DNA of 64,000 nt. Source: Natronomonas sp. GTDB taxonomy: Archaea; Halobacteriota; Halobacteria; Halobacteriales; Haloarculaceae. The stretch lies in the NCBI RefSeq assembly GCF_028274965.1, contig NZ_JAQCNO010000067.1, forward strand, positions 1 to 64,000. The letters are read 5' to 3'. The notes beneath the pieces were generated by a model. The model had not been told where the DNA came from. It ran no database searches and saw nothing but the letters and a program-made list of their open reading frames with translations. Positions 25,645 to 32,782 of this stretch are shown here, piece by piece; positions within the stretch are counted from its first letter, which is position 1; the number at the start of each line of letters is the position of its first letter. Both the position numbers and the translations under genes were made by a program.

Positions 25645-27245
25645 GTGGGCTCCGTCGTCGGCGCGCGTTCGTCCGTCGTCGGTGCCGTTCCGGTCGACAT
25701 GTACATGCCGAGCTCCCAGCGATCGGTCTCGGCCGGGGTCGTCTCGTGGACGAACTCGCCGTCGTACATAACGAGGATGCGATCGCTCACGTCAAGCAGT
25801 TCGTCGAGGTCCTCGGAGATCATCAACACACCGGTCCCGGCCGTCCGCTGTTCGAGCATGAGCTCTCTGATGTTCTCGATCGCGCCGACGTCGACCCCGC
25901 GGGTGGGCTGGTTTGCCACGAGCACCTCCGGCGAGCGCCGCATCTCCCGGCCCAGGATGAGCTTCTGGAGGTTCCCGCCGGAGAGCTCGCCGGCGGGCGT
26001 CGCCCGGACGTCCCCGACGCCGCGGACGTCGAAGACCGAAACGAGGTCGTCTGCGTACTCGGCCATGGCGTCGTAGTCGACGAAGGGGCCGTCGCCGCCG
26101 AGCCCGTCGCGGTACGTCTTGACCCCGGCGTTGTGCATCACGCTGAGACCCGACGCACAGCCGTACCGGTAGCGGTCCTCGGGGACGAACGAGACCCCCG
26201 CGTCGACGAACGCCCGCGGCTTCGCTCCGGTGAGGTCTCGGCCGTCGATCGCTATTTCGCCGTCCTCGAGGGGCCGAAAGCCGATCAGGCTCTCGGCGAG
26301 CTCCCGCTGGCCGTTCCCGCTGACACCGGCGATCCCGACGATCTCGCCGCGTCGAACGGTCACGTCGACGCCGGACAGCGCCGTCGTCCCGCGGTCGTCC
26401 GAGACGCTGAGGTCCGCGGCCTCAAGGACCGGATCGCCGACCGAAACGGGCTCCTTGTCGAGGCGGAACAGCACCTCCCGGCCGACCATCTTCTCGGCGA
26501 GGTCGGCCTCGCTGACCGAGTCGGCGTCGACGGTCTCGATCCGCCGGCCGTCGCGCAGGACGGTCACGCGGTCGGCCATCCGATCGATCTCCCACAGTTT
26601 GTGCGTGATGAACACGACCGTGAGCCCCTCCTCGACGAGCGTTCGGATCGTCTCGAACATGCGTTCGGCCTCGTTCGGCGTCAACACCGCCGTCGGCTCG
26701 TCGAGGATCAACAGCTCGACGTCGCGATAGAGGGCCTTCAGAATCTCGACGCGCTGCCGTTCGCCGATGTCGAGCTCCCAGACCTTGGCATCCGGATCGA
26801 CCGCCAGGCCGTACTCCTCGGAGAGTCGCTCGATCCGCGATCGGGGCCCCTCGCGGCTCCGGGACAGCATCGCTTTGAGCCCGGACAACAGCCCCCCGTC
26901 CGCGCCCCCGGAGGCGGTTTCTCGCTCGCCAAGGACGATGTTCTCGAGGACGCTCATCCGCGGAACGAGCATGAAGTGCTGATGCACCATGCCGATGCCC
27001 GCGTCGATCGCGTCCTTCGGGGACTCGAAGGACCGCTCCTCGCCGTCGAAGACGATCCGCCCGCTCGTCGGGCTGTACAGCCCATAGAGGACGTTCATCA
27101 GCGTGCTCTTTCCGGCGCCGTTCTCGCCGAGGAGGCCGTGGACCTCGCCGCGGCGGACCGTCAGGTCGATGTCGTCGTTTGCGACGACATCGTCGAAGCG
27201 CTTGGTGAGGTTCTCGACCGAGAGGATCGGGTCAGCCTCAGACAT
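25641..27245 (-). CDS. Dual ABC ATPase of the nucleoside-type transporter
   Basis: The 534-residue protein contains two ABC domains in one chain, as in RbsA/YufO proteins. Domain 1 has Walker A GENGAGKSTLMNV, signature-region ELDIGERQRVEILKALYR and Walker B LLILDEPTAVL. Domain 2 has the usual degenerate Walker A GVSGNGQRELAE, signature LSGGNLQKLILGREM and VLVANQPTRGVDVG. It energises uptake through the two coupled permeases. An in-frame GTG at 27251 could add two residues; ATG 27245 is preferred. Confidence 0.92.
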   Translation of the reverse strand: MSEADPILSVENLTKRFDDVVANDDIDLTVRRGEVHGLLGENGAGKSTLMNVLYGLYSPTSGRIVFDGEERSFESPKDAIDAGIGMVHQHFMLVPRMSVLENIVLGERETASGGADGGLLSGLKAMLSRSREGPRSRIERLSEEYGLAVDPDAKVWELDIGERQRVEILKALYRDVELLILDEPTAVLTPNEAERMFETIRTLVEEGLTVVFITHKLWEIDRMADRVTVLRDGRRIETVDADSVSEADLAEKMVGREVLFRLDKEPVSVGDPVLEAADLSVSDDRGTTALSGVDVTVRRGEIVGIAGVSGNGQRELAESLIGFRPLEDGEIAIDGRDLTGAKPRAFVDAGVSFVPEDRYRYGCASGLSVMHNAGVKTYRDGLGGDGPFVDYDAMAEYADDLVSVFDVRGVGDVRATPAGELSGGNLQKLILGREMRRSPEVLVANQPTRGVDVGAIENIRELMLEQRTAGTGVLMISEDLDELLDVSDRILVMYDGEFVHETTPAETDRWELGMYMSTGTAPTTDERAPTTEPT

Positions 27246-27473
27246 CGTCACGGTCCGTTCCGGTCGGGAGGACGGGAGCGCTCATGGTTCGATGGGACAG
27301 CGACCGTCCGTTGGTTTCTTTCGGTAGCTGCAATACTTGATCCGTGCCGCCTCGGTCCGCTCGAGGCGGCGGACGCGGGGGCGGGACGCGCCGTCCGAAC
27401 CGCGGTCGGAACGGGACATACCGTTCGAACTACGCCGCGGGTCTCAAAGGTTACCATTCGGCGCTGGCGGCTC

Positions 27474-28259
27474 TCAGAGCGGCGCGTCGGTGACGCCGCC
27501 GTCGATCGGGACCGTCGCACCGGTGACGTAGCTGGCCCGCTCGGAGGCGAGATACGCGACCAGATCGCCGAGTTCCGAGGGCTCTCCGGGCCGCCCGAGC
27601 GGGACGTCGCCGGCCCACGCCTCGTAGGCCGCCTCCCGGGACTCGAAGCGGCCGCTCTCGACGCTTTCGGCCACCAGCGTACCGATCCGACCGGTCTCGA
27701 AGGGGCCGGGCGCGACCGCGTTGACGCGGACCTCCGGGGCCAGTTCCTTTGCGAGCGTCTTGTTCAGCCCGACGAGCGCGAGCCGGAAGACGTTCGAGAG
27801 GGCGTACTCCTCGATGATCTCGCGGGTCGTCCGGGAGGTCATCATCACGATCGACCCACCGCCCTCCGTCAGCGCCGGAGCGGCGGTCCGGATCGACCGG
27901 AGCGCGCTCATGAACAACAGGTCGTACGTCGCCTGCCACGTTCCGTCGTCGATGTCGAGTGCCCGCGCCGTCGAGGGCCCGGCGACGTTCGTCACGAGGT
28001 GATCCAACCCGCCGAAGGTGTCGACGGTTTCGGAGACCAGCGCGTCGATGGCGTCGGGATCAGTCAGGTCGGCCGCCACGCCGCGGACGGTGCCGGGGGT
28101 CCCCTCGAGCGCCTCGACCGCGGCGTCGAGTCTGTCCCGGTCGCGTCCGTTACAGACGACGTTGGCCCCTTCGTTTGCAAGCGCCCGCGCGCAGGCTCGC
28201 CCGAGACCGCTGCTCGACGCCGTGACGAGCGCCGTGTCGTTCGCGAGTCCGAGATCCAT
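27474..28259 (-). CDS. SDR-family oxidoreductase (YxxxN variant)
   Basis: The 261-residue Rossmann protein has the NAD(P) loop TASSSGLGRACARALA, NVAG and a Ser-Tyr active site, but the expected YxxxK reads EYALSNVFRLALVGLNKTLAKEL, so the catalytic Lys is Asn. This YxxxN-R pattern is known in a subset of FabG-like SDRs (BKR-like). The end VTGATVPIDGGVTDAPL is typical. It may reduce an acyl-thioester or act in a non-canonical way. It stands alone with no acyl-CoA operon. Confidence 0.85.
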   Translation of the reverse strand: MDLGLANDTALVTASSSGLGRACARALANEGANVVCNGRDRDRLDAAVEALEGTPGTVRGVAADLTDPDAIDALVSETVDTFGGLDHLVTNVAGPSTARALDIDDGTWQATYDLLFMSALRSIRTAAPALTEGGGSIVMMTSRTTREIIEEYALSNVFRLALVGLNKTLAKELAPEVRVNAVAPGPFETGRIGTLVAESVESGRFESREAAYEAWAGDVPLGRPGEPSELGDLVAYLASERASYVTGATVPIDGGVTDAPL

Positions 28260-28417
28260 ACCGAACGCCCGTCGGCCGGACGTATGAAACCTGCCGACGC
28301 CGGACGCCCCGAGCCGGACCGAGCGCGGAACCGAACCGAGCGCGGCGTCGATCGGAGCCCGCTTCGGGCCGAGGGCGAGCCCGCGAGAGCTCCCGTCGGG
28401 GGATCGCGTCCCAAGTT

Positions 28418-28430
28418 TTTATACGACACC
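28418..28430 (+). promoter_or_regulatory. Probable TATA box for the membrane protein gene
   Basis: AGTTTTTATACGA is the only AT-rich stretch in this GC-rich gap and sits about 18-28 bases upstream of the ATG at 28446. It fits a haloarchaeal TATA element for a leaderless message. Confidence 0.5.
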
Positions 28431-28445
28431 CGGAGACAATTTGGT

Positions 28446-29051
28446 ATGCGATTCGCTGTCGCGTTCAAAAAGGCGCTGAAGTACCACGCCGTGGCGTTCG
28501 TGCCGAACCTGATCGGCGGCGGGATCGCGGCGGTCTCGCTGTGGATCGGCGTGATCGAACCGGCGCTCTCGGCGCTTCCGGGGGCGGCAGGCGGGGTGCA
28601 GGGGCTACTCGGGGCCGCCCTCGGGGCGCCCTACAACCTTCCGGTCGCCGTCGTCGGGGTGGTCGGCGGGCTGTTGCTCCGACGCATCGGCAAGACGGCG
28701 CTGCTGTTCAAGATACACGGCACCGCGGTCGTCAACACCGTCGATGGCCAGTTGATAGAGGAAGAACCGAGCGGCGACGGGTCGGGCGGGGCCGACGCAG
28801 GTTCGGCGCGTTCGACCGGCGAGCGGAGCGGAGACGGCTCGCGCGGGAGCGCCGAAGACGGGACCGACACCGTAGAGGACGGCTCCGAGGACGTCGGTCC
28901 AGGTGATACCGGAACGGGGGCCAACGCGGCGGCCGACGGCGCGAACGCGACGGATGAGGACCTCAAGGGTAAGGAACGAACCGGTGGGGGCGCCGAACCC
29001 GAACCCGAACCCGAACCTGAAACTGAGCCCGAACGCGGAACCGATCGGTGA
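28446..29051 (+). CDS. Membrane protein with long acidic repetitive tail
   Basis: The 201-residue protein has two hydrophobic segments in the first 90 residues (FVPNLIGGGIAAVSLWIGVIEPALSAL and YNLPVAVVGVVGGLLLRRIGKTALLFKIHGTAVVNTVDGQLIEEE) followed by about 110 residues of acidic, Ser/Gly/Thr-rich disorder ending EPEPEPEPETEPE, encoded by CCCGAA-type hexamers prone to slippage. It is unrecognised beyond a haloarchaeal hypothetical. The ATG at 28446 is backed by a TATA-like box; the ORF track's 1,101-residue version is antisense read-through from the transporter genes. Confidence 0.7.
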   Translation: MRFAVAFKKALKYHAVAFVPNLIGGGIAAVSLWIGVIEPALSALPGAAGGVQGLLGAALGAPYNLPVAVVGVVGGLLLRRIGKTALLFKIHGTAVVNTVDGQLIEEEPSGDGSGGADAGSARSTGERSGDGSRGSAEDGTDTVEDGSEDVGPGDTGTGANAAADGANATDEDLKGKERTGGGAEPEPEPEPETEPERGTDR

Positions 29052-29157
29052 ACCGGCGCGCCGGCGCGGTATATACCGCCACGGTACGGTGGGACGACGC
29101 CGGATCCCGGTCGTACCGCAACCCTAATCAGCGCCTCGCGGCCTGTGTGTACACGTG

Positions 29158-29424
29158 ATGAACGGACAACGATGCCGGACGATCGGGTCGGCGTGGGCGA
29201 TCGGACAGGGACTGCTCAGCGCGCTCGCGCCGGGCGTGAGCGTCGCGGTCATCAAGCGGCTGCTCGGGACGAACTTCGAGAACGCCGACGACCTCGAGGC
29301 CAAACCCGCGTACGTCCGACAGCTGCGCGCCCTCGGGATCGGGCTCGCCGCGGCGGGGATCGCCGGGCTCGCGATGGAGCGGGTCAGCGGGAACCCGGAG
29401 GATTCCTCCGAGCCGGACCGCTGA
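29158..29424 (+). CDS. Small haloarchaeal membrane-associated protein
   Basis: The 88-residue protein (MNGQRCRTIGSAWAIGQGLLSALAPGVSVAVIKRLLGTNFENADDLEAKPAYVRQLRALGIGLAAAGIAGLAMERV) has one or two weak hydrophobic helices and a short acidic tail. The pattern is seen in haloarchaeal hypothetical proteins, but I know no function. ATG at 29158 is chosen over the GTG one codon upstream. Confidence 0.65.
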   Translation: MNGQRCRTIGSAWAIGQGLLSALAPGVSVAVIKRLLGTNFENADDLEAKPAYVRQLRALGIGLAAAGIAGLAMERVSGNPEDSSEPDR

Positions 29425-29442
29425 GCCCAACGGCCGCGGCAA

Positions 29443-29541
29443 GAAGGCGCCGTAGCTCAACATCGCGTCGTCGGAAACGATCGCCGGCGATCCCGGCGCG
29501 GCCTCGACCGTTTCCGCCACGTCGGTAACGAGGGTCGTCAT
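29443..29541 (-). pseudogene. N-terminal stub of an AMP-binding (acyl-CoA ligase-like) gene
   Basis: The minus-strand ORF starts MTTLVTDVAETVEAAPGSPAIVSDDAMLSYGAF. This is the very characteristic opening of adenylate-forming enzymes (VAETVxxxPDxPAIVxDDxxLTYxxF). After about 33 codons the similarity stops and the frame runs antisense through the preceding small gene. Only the head of the gene remains, with its ATG intact, so it is a deletion relic. Confidence 0.6.
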
Positions 29542-29648
29542 GGCGTCCGGAACGTCGACGGACGTCGATAAAAGGGTGCCCTCCGGCGGGGGCCAACGGG
29601 CGCGGGCGACCGGACGGTTTTAGTGGGTTCGGCGCGCCCGGTCCCGCC

Positions 29649-30614
29649 ATGCAGGCAGTTCGGCTCTCGGAGCACGGCGGCCCGGAGACGCTGCGGGTGG
29701 CATCGATCGATCGCCCTAACCCGGCGAGCGGGGAGCTCCTCGTCGAGGTGGCGGCGGCCGGGGTCAACCCCGTCGACACGTACTTCCGGGACGGCTCGTA
29801 CGAGCCCGTCGGGCTCCCGTTTACGCCCGGCGTCGATTTCTCGGGGACGGTCGTCGAAACCGGCGACGGCGTGTCGGGGTTTTCGGCCGGCGATCGGGTG
29901 TACGGGACCGGGATCGGCAACGGCGGATTTCAGGGGGCCTACGCCGAGTACGCGACGGTGCCGACGGACCGCGTCGTCGCGCTGCCCGAGGGGGTGTCGC
30001 TGCTCGAGGCCGGCGCGGCGGGCGTCGTCGCCTGTACGGCCTGGCGCGCGCTCGTCGATCACGCCGACCTCGACCCGGCCGAGCACTGTCTCGTCCACGG
30101 CGGGTCCGGCGGCGTCGGGCACGTCGCCGTCCAGATCGCGTCGGCCGTCTCGGCGCAAACCATCGCGACGGCCGATCCGTCGTACCACGAGGCTGTCTCC
30201 GAACTCGGCGCCGACACCGTCCTCGGGTACGACCGCGAGGACCTCGCCGAGGCTGTCCTCGAGGCGTCCGACGGCGGGGTCGACGCGGTGTTGGATCACC
30301 GCCTCGACGACTACCTCCAGTTCGACGCCGACGTCGCCGCGACCGGCGCGACCGTCGTCGGGATCGGCGAGAACGATCCCGCGCCCGCCTTTTCGAACGT
30401 CGCGGGAGCGCGCGGCAAGGACATCGAGTACCAGCTGATGAGCGTGTTCAACGCGCCGGATCTGCGGGTCCCGCTCCGGGGCGTCGCCCACCTGATGGCG
30501 ACCGGGGAGCTCTCTGTGACGGTGGCCCGGCGCTACGGCCTCAAGGACGCCGCCGACGCACAGCGGGACGTGCTGAACGAGAGCGTCTTCGGGAAGCTCG
30601 TCGTCGAGCCCTGA
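29649..30614 (+). CDS. Zinc-independent quinone oxidoreductase (MDR family)
   Basis: The 321-residue protein opens MQAVRLSEHGGPETLRVASIDRPNPASGELLVEVAAAGVNPVDTYFRDG, has GVDFSGTVVETGDGV and the NADPH-binding CLVHGGSGGVGHVAVQIASA. The zinc-ligand residues of alcohol dehydrogenases are absent, as in QOR/zeta-crystallin. It should reduce quinones or other electrophiles with NADPH in the cytoplasm. Length is standard. It lies directly upstream of the disrupted nop5. Confidence 0.9.
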   Translation: MQAVRLSEHGGPETLRVASIDRPNPASGELLVEVAAAGVNPVDTYFRDGSYEPVGLPFTPGVDFSGTVVETGDGVSGFSAGDRVYGTGIGNGGFQGAYAEYATVPTDRVVALPEGVSLLEAGAAGVVACTAWRALVDHADLDPAEHCLVHGGSGGVGHVAVQIASAVSAQTIATADPSYHEAVSELGADTVLGYDREDLAEAVLEASDGGVDAVLDHRLDDYLQFDADVAATGATVVGIGENDPAPAFSNVAGARGKDIEYQLMSVFNAPDLRVPLRGVAHLMATGELSVTVARRYGLKDAADAQRDVLNESVFGKLVVEP

Positions 30615-30643
30615 CCGGCCGGCGCGGCCCCGGGTTCGGGAAC

Positions 30644-30652
30644 GCATATACG
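30644..30652 (+). promoter_or_regulatory. Native nop5 promoter (TATA-like)
   Basis: GCATATACG lies 23-31 bases upstream of the native nop5 ATG, the spacing expected for a leaderless haloarchaeal message. It now drives only the stranded 5' fragment, because the rest of the gene has been moved about 15.8 kb away by the integrated element. Confidence 0.55.
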
Positions 30653-30674
30653 CGGGGCAGCAGTACGGGGACGC

Positions 30675-30959
30675 ATGACAGGAGAACGTCCGGCCGATCG
30701 CGGCTGGTTCGCCGGCGTCGACCCCGGATCGGAGGCGGCTGCCGCGGCGATACGGGAGGGGTCCGCGGAGACCACCGAGCAGTGGCCCCGGGCGGCCGTC
30801 GAATCGGGGTTCGCCGCCGACGAGGGCGACTACTACGACAGGCTCCGCGAGGCGACGATGGCGGCGACCCGGGCGGCCGTCCGCGAGGCCGAGACCGCCG
30901 ACGACAGACAGCTCATCCACGCCGTTCGGGCGATGGACGACATAAGCAGATATCTATAG
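30675..30959 (+). pseudogene. nop5: Native 5' fragment of nop5, cut off by the integrated element
   Basis: The 94-residue ORF is the N-terminal domain of the C/D-box RNP protein Nop5: WFAGVDPGSEAAAAAIREGSAE...WPRAAVESGFAADEGDYYDRLREAT...DDRQLIHAVRAMDD. At codon 89 the chromosomal frame stops and five element-derived codons (ISRYL) lead to a TAG. The coiled-coil and Nop C-terminal domains, which bind Nop5 and the guide RNA/L7Ae, are missing. Its own promoter is intact, so a stable fibrillarin-binding fragment could still be made. Composition is as GC-rich as the chromosome, unlike the replacement N-terminus at 46450. Confidence 0.9.
30927..30941 (+). repeat. Left attachment repeat (attL core)
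   Basis: CGGGCGATGGACGAC matches CGTGCTATGGACGAC at 46702-46716: 13 of 15 identical, both mismatches at third codon positions, with an exact 9-base ATGGACGAC core. Both copies encode R-A-M-D-D at codons 85-89 of the two Nop5 N-termini. Chromosomal sequence lies to the left and lower-GC element sequence to the right. Confidence 0.8.
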
Positions 30960-31081
30960 TAGTTGACTGTGTGAACCAGCCGACCAAATGAACGCGTACA
31001 TCGGCTGACTAATGATATAACATCCCTGTAAAGCCGCGAGAGTGACAGCATCGCGCCTTGGCGGACCGCCCCCGGCAAGCC
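30942..31081. other. Left terminal non-coding segment of the element
   Basis: These 140 bases lie between attL and the first element gene. They hold a 7 bp inverted repeat, CAGCCGA (30977-30983) and TCGGCTG (31001-31007), and two similar GTTGACT/GCTGACT heptamers. They are candidates for integrase or accessory-protein arm sites. No gene is seen. Confidence 0.4.
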
Positions 31082-31672
31082 CTACCCTCCGTCGTTAGAC
31101 TCAACTGACATTTCTTCGATTATTTCCTCCGCGGTTTCTCTCGGGACAGTCTCGTCTAGTTCGCCCGACTGAGCGTAGAGACGCAGGAATGCTCGAAGTT
31201 CGTGTTCATCGATTTCGTCGAAGTCACGGTTTCGGACTTGCGTCTCAACCTGCTCGAAGTCTGTTTTATGTACAGGGTACCGGTTGACGGAAAACTCAAC
31301 TTCGACACTCACACTGTCTCTTTCGGCACCGAGAATGTCGCGTTCAGCTTGCCGAACGCCTCGTCTCAACATCGCCGCGAAGCCGGGATTCTGGGTCTGG
31401 GTGTTCCGATACAGAAATGTGAATAAGTTAACCAAACCCTTGGAGAACTCCGGATTGTTGTCGCGGTGTGGATCGAAAATCAACTGTTGGTCTCTGTGGT
31501 CAAGCGCCGTTTGTAACAGGGTAAAATCCTGGATACTCTCTCGTATACGGGTACGAATCTCCTGTCGCACCCGCCGTTCGTTGGCGTCGTCGTACGATTT
31601 ATGCCCTAGCAGGTATTGTCGGTCCCTTTTCGATAGAATCCCGCGTTCTCGCTCCGACGGTTTTCCAGTCAT
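31082..31672 (-). CDS. Element protein of unknown function
   Basis: The 196-residue protein begins MTGKPSERERGILSKRDRQYLLGHKSYDDANERRVRQEIRTRIRESIQDFTLLQTAL. The 'GILSxxDRxYL-G-K-Y-ERQxRxxIRxRIxxSIxDF' arrangement recurs at the N-terminus of haloarchaeal plasmid and provirus proteins of unknown role. The remainder is soluble, mixed alpha/beta, acidic at the C-terminus. It is the only gene of the left zone on the minus strand and is divergent from the RHH-like gene at 31733; the AT-rich gap between them (TTAGATTACGT...TATTAATAAT) should hold both promoters. It may be a regulator. Confidence 0.7.
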   Translation of the reverse strand: MTGKPSERERGILSKRDRQYLLGHKSYDDANERRVRQEIRTRIRESIQDFTLLQTALDHRDQQLIFDPHRDNNPEFSKGLVNLFTFLYRNTQTQNPGFAAMLRRGVRQAERDILGAERDSVSVEVEFSVNRYPVHKTDFEQVETQVRNRDFDEIDEHELRAFLRLYAQSGELDETVPRETAEEIIEEMSVESNDGG

Positions 31673-31732
31673 GATATCGTACGCTAAAATCTATACGCAT
31701 GTATTAATAATCTTTCTAATCAACGTAATCTC

Positions 31733-31879
31733 ATGTCTAGGAATTCGAGTATCCCCGTATCGGACGAGACCCGCCGACGAATCAAAGCGTGTAAGCGCGC
31801 CGGTGAGACCTACGACGACCTTCTCACGCGGATGGCCGACCATTACGAGCCGCCAGCGCGGCCGGAGGGCATGCCATGA
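31733..31879 (+). CDS. Small ribbon-helix-helix-like protein
   Basis: This 48-codon ORF is too short for the ORF track. It reads MSRNSSIPVSDETRRRIKACKRAGETYDDLLTRMADHYEPPARPEGMP. The IPVSDETRRRIKxxKRxGETYDDLLxRM pattern matches haloarchaeal RHH/antitoxin-like proteins (DUF7557-like, from memory). The stop codon overlaps the next ATG (ATGA), supporting both genes. Its likely role is DNA binding and control of this promoter or of the divergent gene. Confidence 0.65.
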   Translation: MSRNSSIPVSDETRRRIKACKRAGETYDDLLTRMADHYEPPARPEGMP

Positions 31880-32127
31880 GCGGCCCTCACGACCGCTCCA
31901 ACATGGCTGACGGAACCCGCGAGGCACGAGTATCCCACGATGGCGACGGGGATCCTATTGGCGCGGCCGTGTTTCTCACACCGGAAGACCTCGCGGCCCT
32001 CGGCGTCGACACCGAAGCCGTCAATCGGGTACAATACACCGTAATCAACGGCCGATTACATCTTGGCTCCATGACCGGCGGTGAAGTGGATACCTCAGAC
32101 AAAGCCGAGGCTGGCGCCCAAGGGTAG
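31876..32127 (+). CDS. Small element protein of unknown function
   Basis: The 83-residue protein has an acidic tail and a compact core GDPIGAAVFLTPEDLAALGVDTEAVNRVQYTVINGRLHLGSM. The core looks like a small beta barrel of AbrB/SpoVT type, where a short strand is followed by L-x-xLG and a return strand, but this is only a resemblance. It overlaps the preceding RHH-like ORF by 4 bases; the two could be a regulator pair or antitoxin-like pair. Confidence 0.6.
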   Translation: MSGPHDRSNMADGTREARVSHDGDGDPIGAAVFLTPEDLAALGVDTEAVNRVQYTVINGRLHLGSMTGGEVDTSDKAEAGAQG

Positions 32128-32276
32128 CATGTGGGAGGGAAACCGAAATGGGCGGTGGGACGCCCGCGTCTACGGAGCTAAAACGACCACCCCGGAGGGG
32201 AAGCCGTCGTGAATAGCCTCTCCCGGCGTTTGTATGAAGATTCCGCCGCCGAGAAGCCAAGAGCAATTAGTACGTC

Positions 32277-32284
32277 TTTTTTTT
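32277..32284 (+). terminator. T-rich terminator candidate
   Basis: An uninterrupted run of eight T residues follows TACGTC about 150 bases after the 31733-32127 gene pair. Archaeal intrinsic termination uses such U-runs without needing a hairpin. Confidence 0.4.
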
Positions 32285-32400
32285 CGCGCATCGCTCAAAA
32301 GAGAGTGTTTCCCACCGGTATAACCTGCTCGACACACAGAAAACCGCCGGAATGGGCAAGGAAGGCCGTCGTGGTGGCCGACCGGACGGGACCGCACTAC

Positions 32401-32422
32401 ACTACTGTATTACTACTGTATT
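32401..32422 (+). repeat. Perfect 11 bp tandem repeat, probable operator
   Basis: ACTACTGTATT occurs twice back to back, followed by GTATCAGTACGTTACGTT, about 75 bases upstream of the operon beginning at 32495. The position and AT content suggest a promoter/operator, perhaps bound by one of the small DNA-binding proteins of the element. Confidence 0.4.
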
Positions 32423-32494
32423 GTATCAGTACGTTACGTTCGTTCACTTTGGCCTGACACGTTCGCATCGATCCGTTACGTCGTGGTGGTTCGG

Positions 32495-32782
32495 ATGAAC
32501 TCGGCCGAGCGCATCCCGCTCAACTGGAAACGTCCGCCCGAGTGGGACAGGTTCCTCTCGTCGGTCGAGAAAAAACATTCCGCGACGGCGCTGTATGCTG
32601 GTTTCGAGATAGAAATTGCCTGGCGGCGGTTCCACAAGGAACACTCGGTCGAGGAGTACACCGACCGACTCATGGGAGCCGTCGGTCGTCGTAACCAAGA
32701 CACGCGAAAAAAAAAGCACAGCCGACGCGGGAGGCCAGCGACGGCGGCCAGCGGATTTCTATTCGTATCAGAAAGGGAGTGA
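32495..32782 (+). CDS. Element protein of unknown function
   Basis: The 95-residue protein (MNSAERIPLNWKRPPEWDRFLSSVEKKHSATALYAGFEIEIAWRRFHKEHSVEEYTDRLMGAVGRR...) is basic at its C-terminus with RKKKHSRRGR, which suggests nucleic-acid contact. No family was recognised. ATG at 32495 is preferred to GTG at 32483. Its TGA overlaps the GTG start of the next gene, so it is the first gene of a coupled run of three. Confidence 0.6.
   Translation: MNSAERIPLNWKRPPEWDRFLSSVEKKHSATALYAGFEIEIAWRRFHKEHSVEEYTDRLMGAVGRRNQDTRKKKHSRRGRPATAASGFLFVSERE

Larger units (their letters stand above)
32128..32494. other. Gene-poor control region of the element
   Basis: I see no convincing gene in these 367 bases. 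They contain an eight-T run (32277-32284) suitable as a terminator for the upstream pair and the tandem ACTACTGTATT repeat before the next operon. Confidence 0.5.

Noticed and set aside
25746-29051. 1,101-residue plus-strand ORF
   Set aside because: It is antisense to the ABC ATPase and SDR genes over most of its length; only the last 201 codons (from 28446) read as a protein with its own promoter.
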